This document shows, in pieces, positions 6,478 through 6,536 of a stretch of 6,536 nt of DNA. The translations under genes and the position numbers were made by a program. The notes under the pieces were generated by a model. It had not been told where the DNA came from. It ran no database searches and saw only the letters and a program-made list of their open reading frames with translations. The DNA is taken from contig PXDP01000208.1 of assembly GCA_003565035.1 (NCBI GenBank), positions 1 through 6,536 of the forward strand, in the 5' to 3' direction. Origin of the DNA: PVC group bacterium (lineage in GTDB: Bacteria > Verrucomicrobiota > Kiritimatiellia > SS1-B-03-39 > UBA6053). How positions within the stretch are numbered: the stretch's first letter is position 1; each line of letters starts with the position of its first letter.

Positions 6478-6490
6478 CGGGTCGGACCCG
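6478..6490. terminator. Short GC-rich hairpin after ppk (weak terminator candidate)
   Basis: CGGGTC and GACCCG form a perfect dyad around one central G, eight bases after the ppk stop. In RNA this allows about five pairs with a 3-nt loop. What follows is GGCGTACGGCTGATTTGTTG, not a T-run, so classical intrinsic termination is doubtful. The site is where the operon should end, unless transcription continues past the window. Confidence 0.3.
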
Positions 6491-6536
6491 GGCGTACGGC
6501 TGATTTGTTGAATGAAAGAAAATCCTGTTTTTGGCA

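Noticed and set aside
6512..6536. Possible start of another gene (ATG AAA GAA AAT CCT GTT TTT GGC)
   Set aside because: The frame is open to the window edge, but only 25 bases are present and there is no ribosome-binding sequence before it.

Overview
The window looks bacterial: compact, same-strand, GC-rich genes with 1-4 nt junctions, plus a CRISPR array whose 32-nt repeat is of the type I-C kind (GTCGCCCC... start, hairpin core, GGATTGAAAC end). The phylum cannot be fixed from the sequence. A ROK kinase, an HD-containing Ppx and a PPK1 in a GC-rich genome would fit a PVC-group or deltaproteobacterial-type organism among others, but that is a weak guess.

Layout. Positions 1-667 are the trailer end of a CRISPR array running on the + strand: the last 6 nt of one repeat, nine identical full repeats, ten spacers of 33-35 nt, and a final degenerate repeat. 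The leader, and probably the cas genes, lie left of position 1. Positions 668-1053 form an AT-rich non-coding stretch with a small hairpin, a 46-bp almost perfect palindrome made of two 16-bp dyads, a possible promoter and an inverted repeat just before the first gene.

Positions 1054-6470 hold four + strand genes that look like one operon: a class I SAM-dependent methyltransferase-like protein of unknown substrate, a ROK-family sugar kinase, a Ppx/GppA-type exopolyphosphatase with an HD domain, and polyphosphate kinase 1 (ppk). Junctions are a 1-nt overlap (TGATG), a 4-nt overlap (ATGA) and a 4-nt gap, which implies co-transcription and probably translational coupling. Positions 6471-6536 are intergenic with a weak hairpin.

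Working together: PPK1 makes and reverses polyphosphate using ATP, and Ppx hydrolyses it. The ROK kinase phosphorylates a sugar, possibly glucose. Its placement directly before ppx-ppk makes a polyphosphate-dependent sugar kinase worth testing, although the sequence alone does not show that. The methyltransferase's role is not evident.

Nothing here proves a new system. The most notable points are the ROK-ppx-ppk linkage, several changed residues in the Ppx phosphate-binding motifs, the 46-bp palindrome, and one spacer that translates to a Walker-B-like phage terminase motif.
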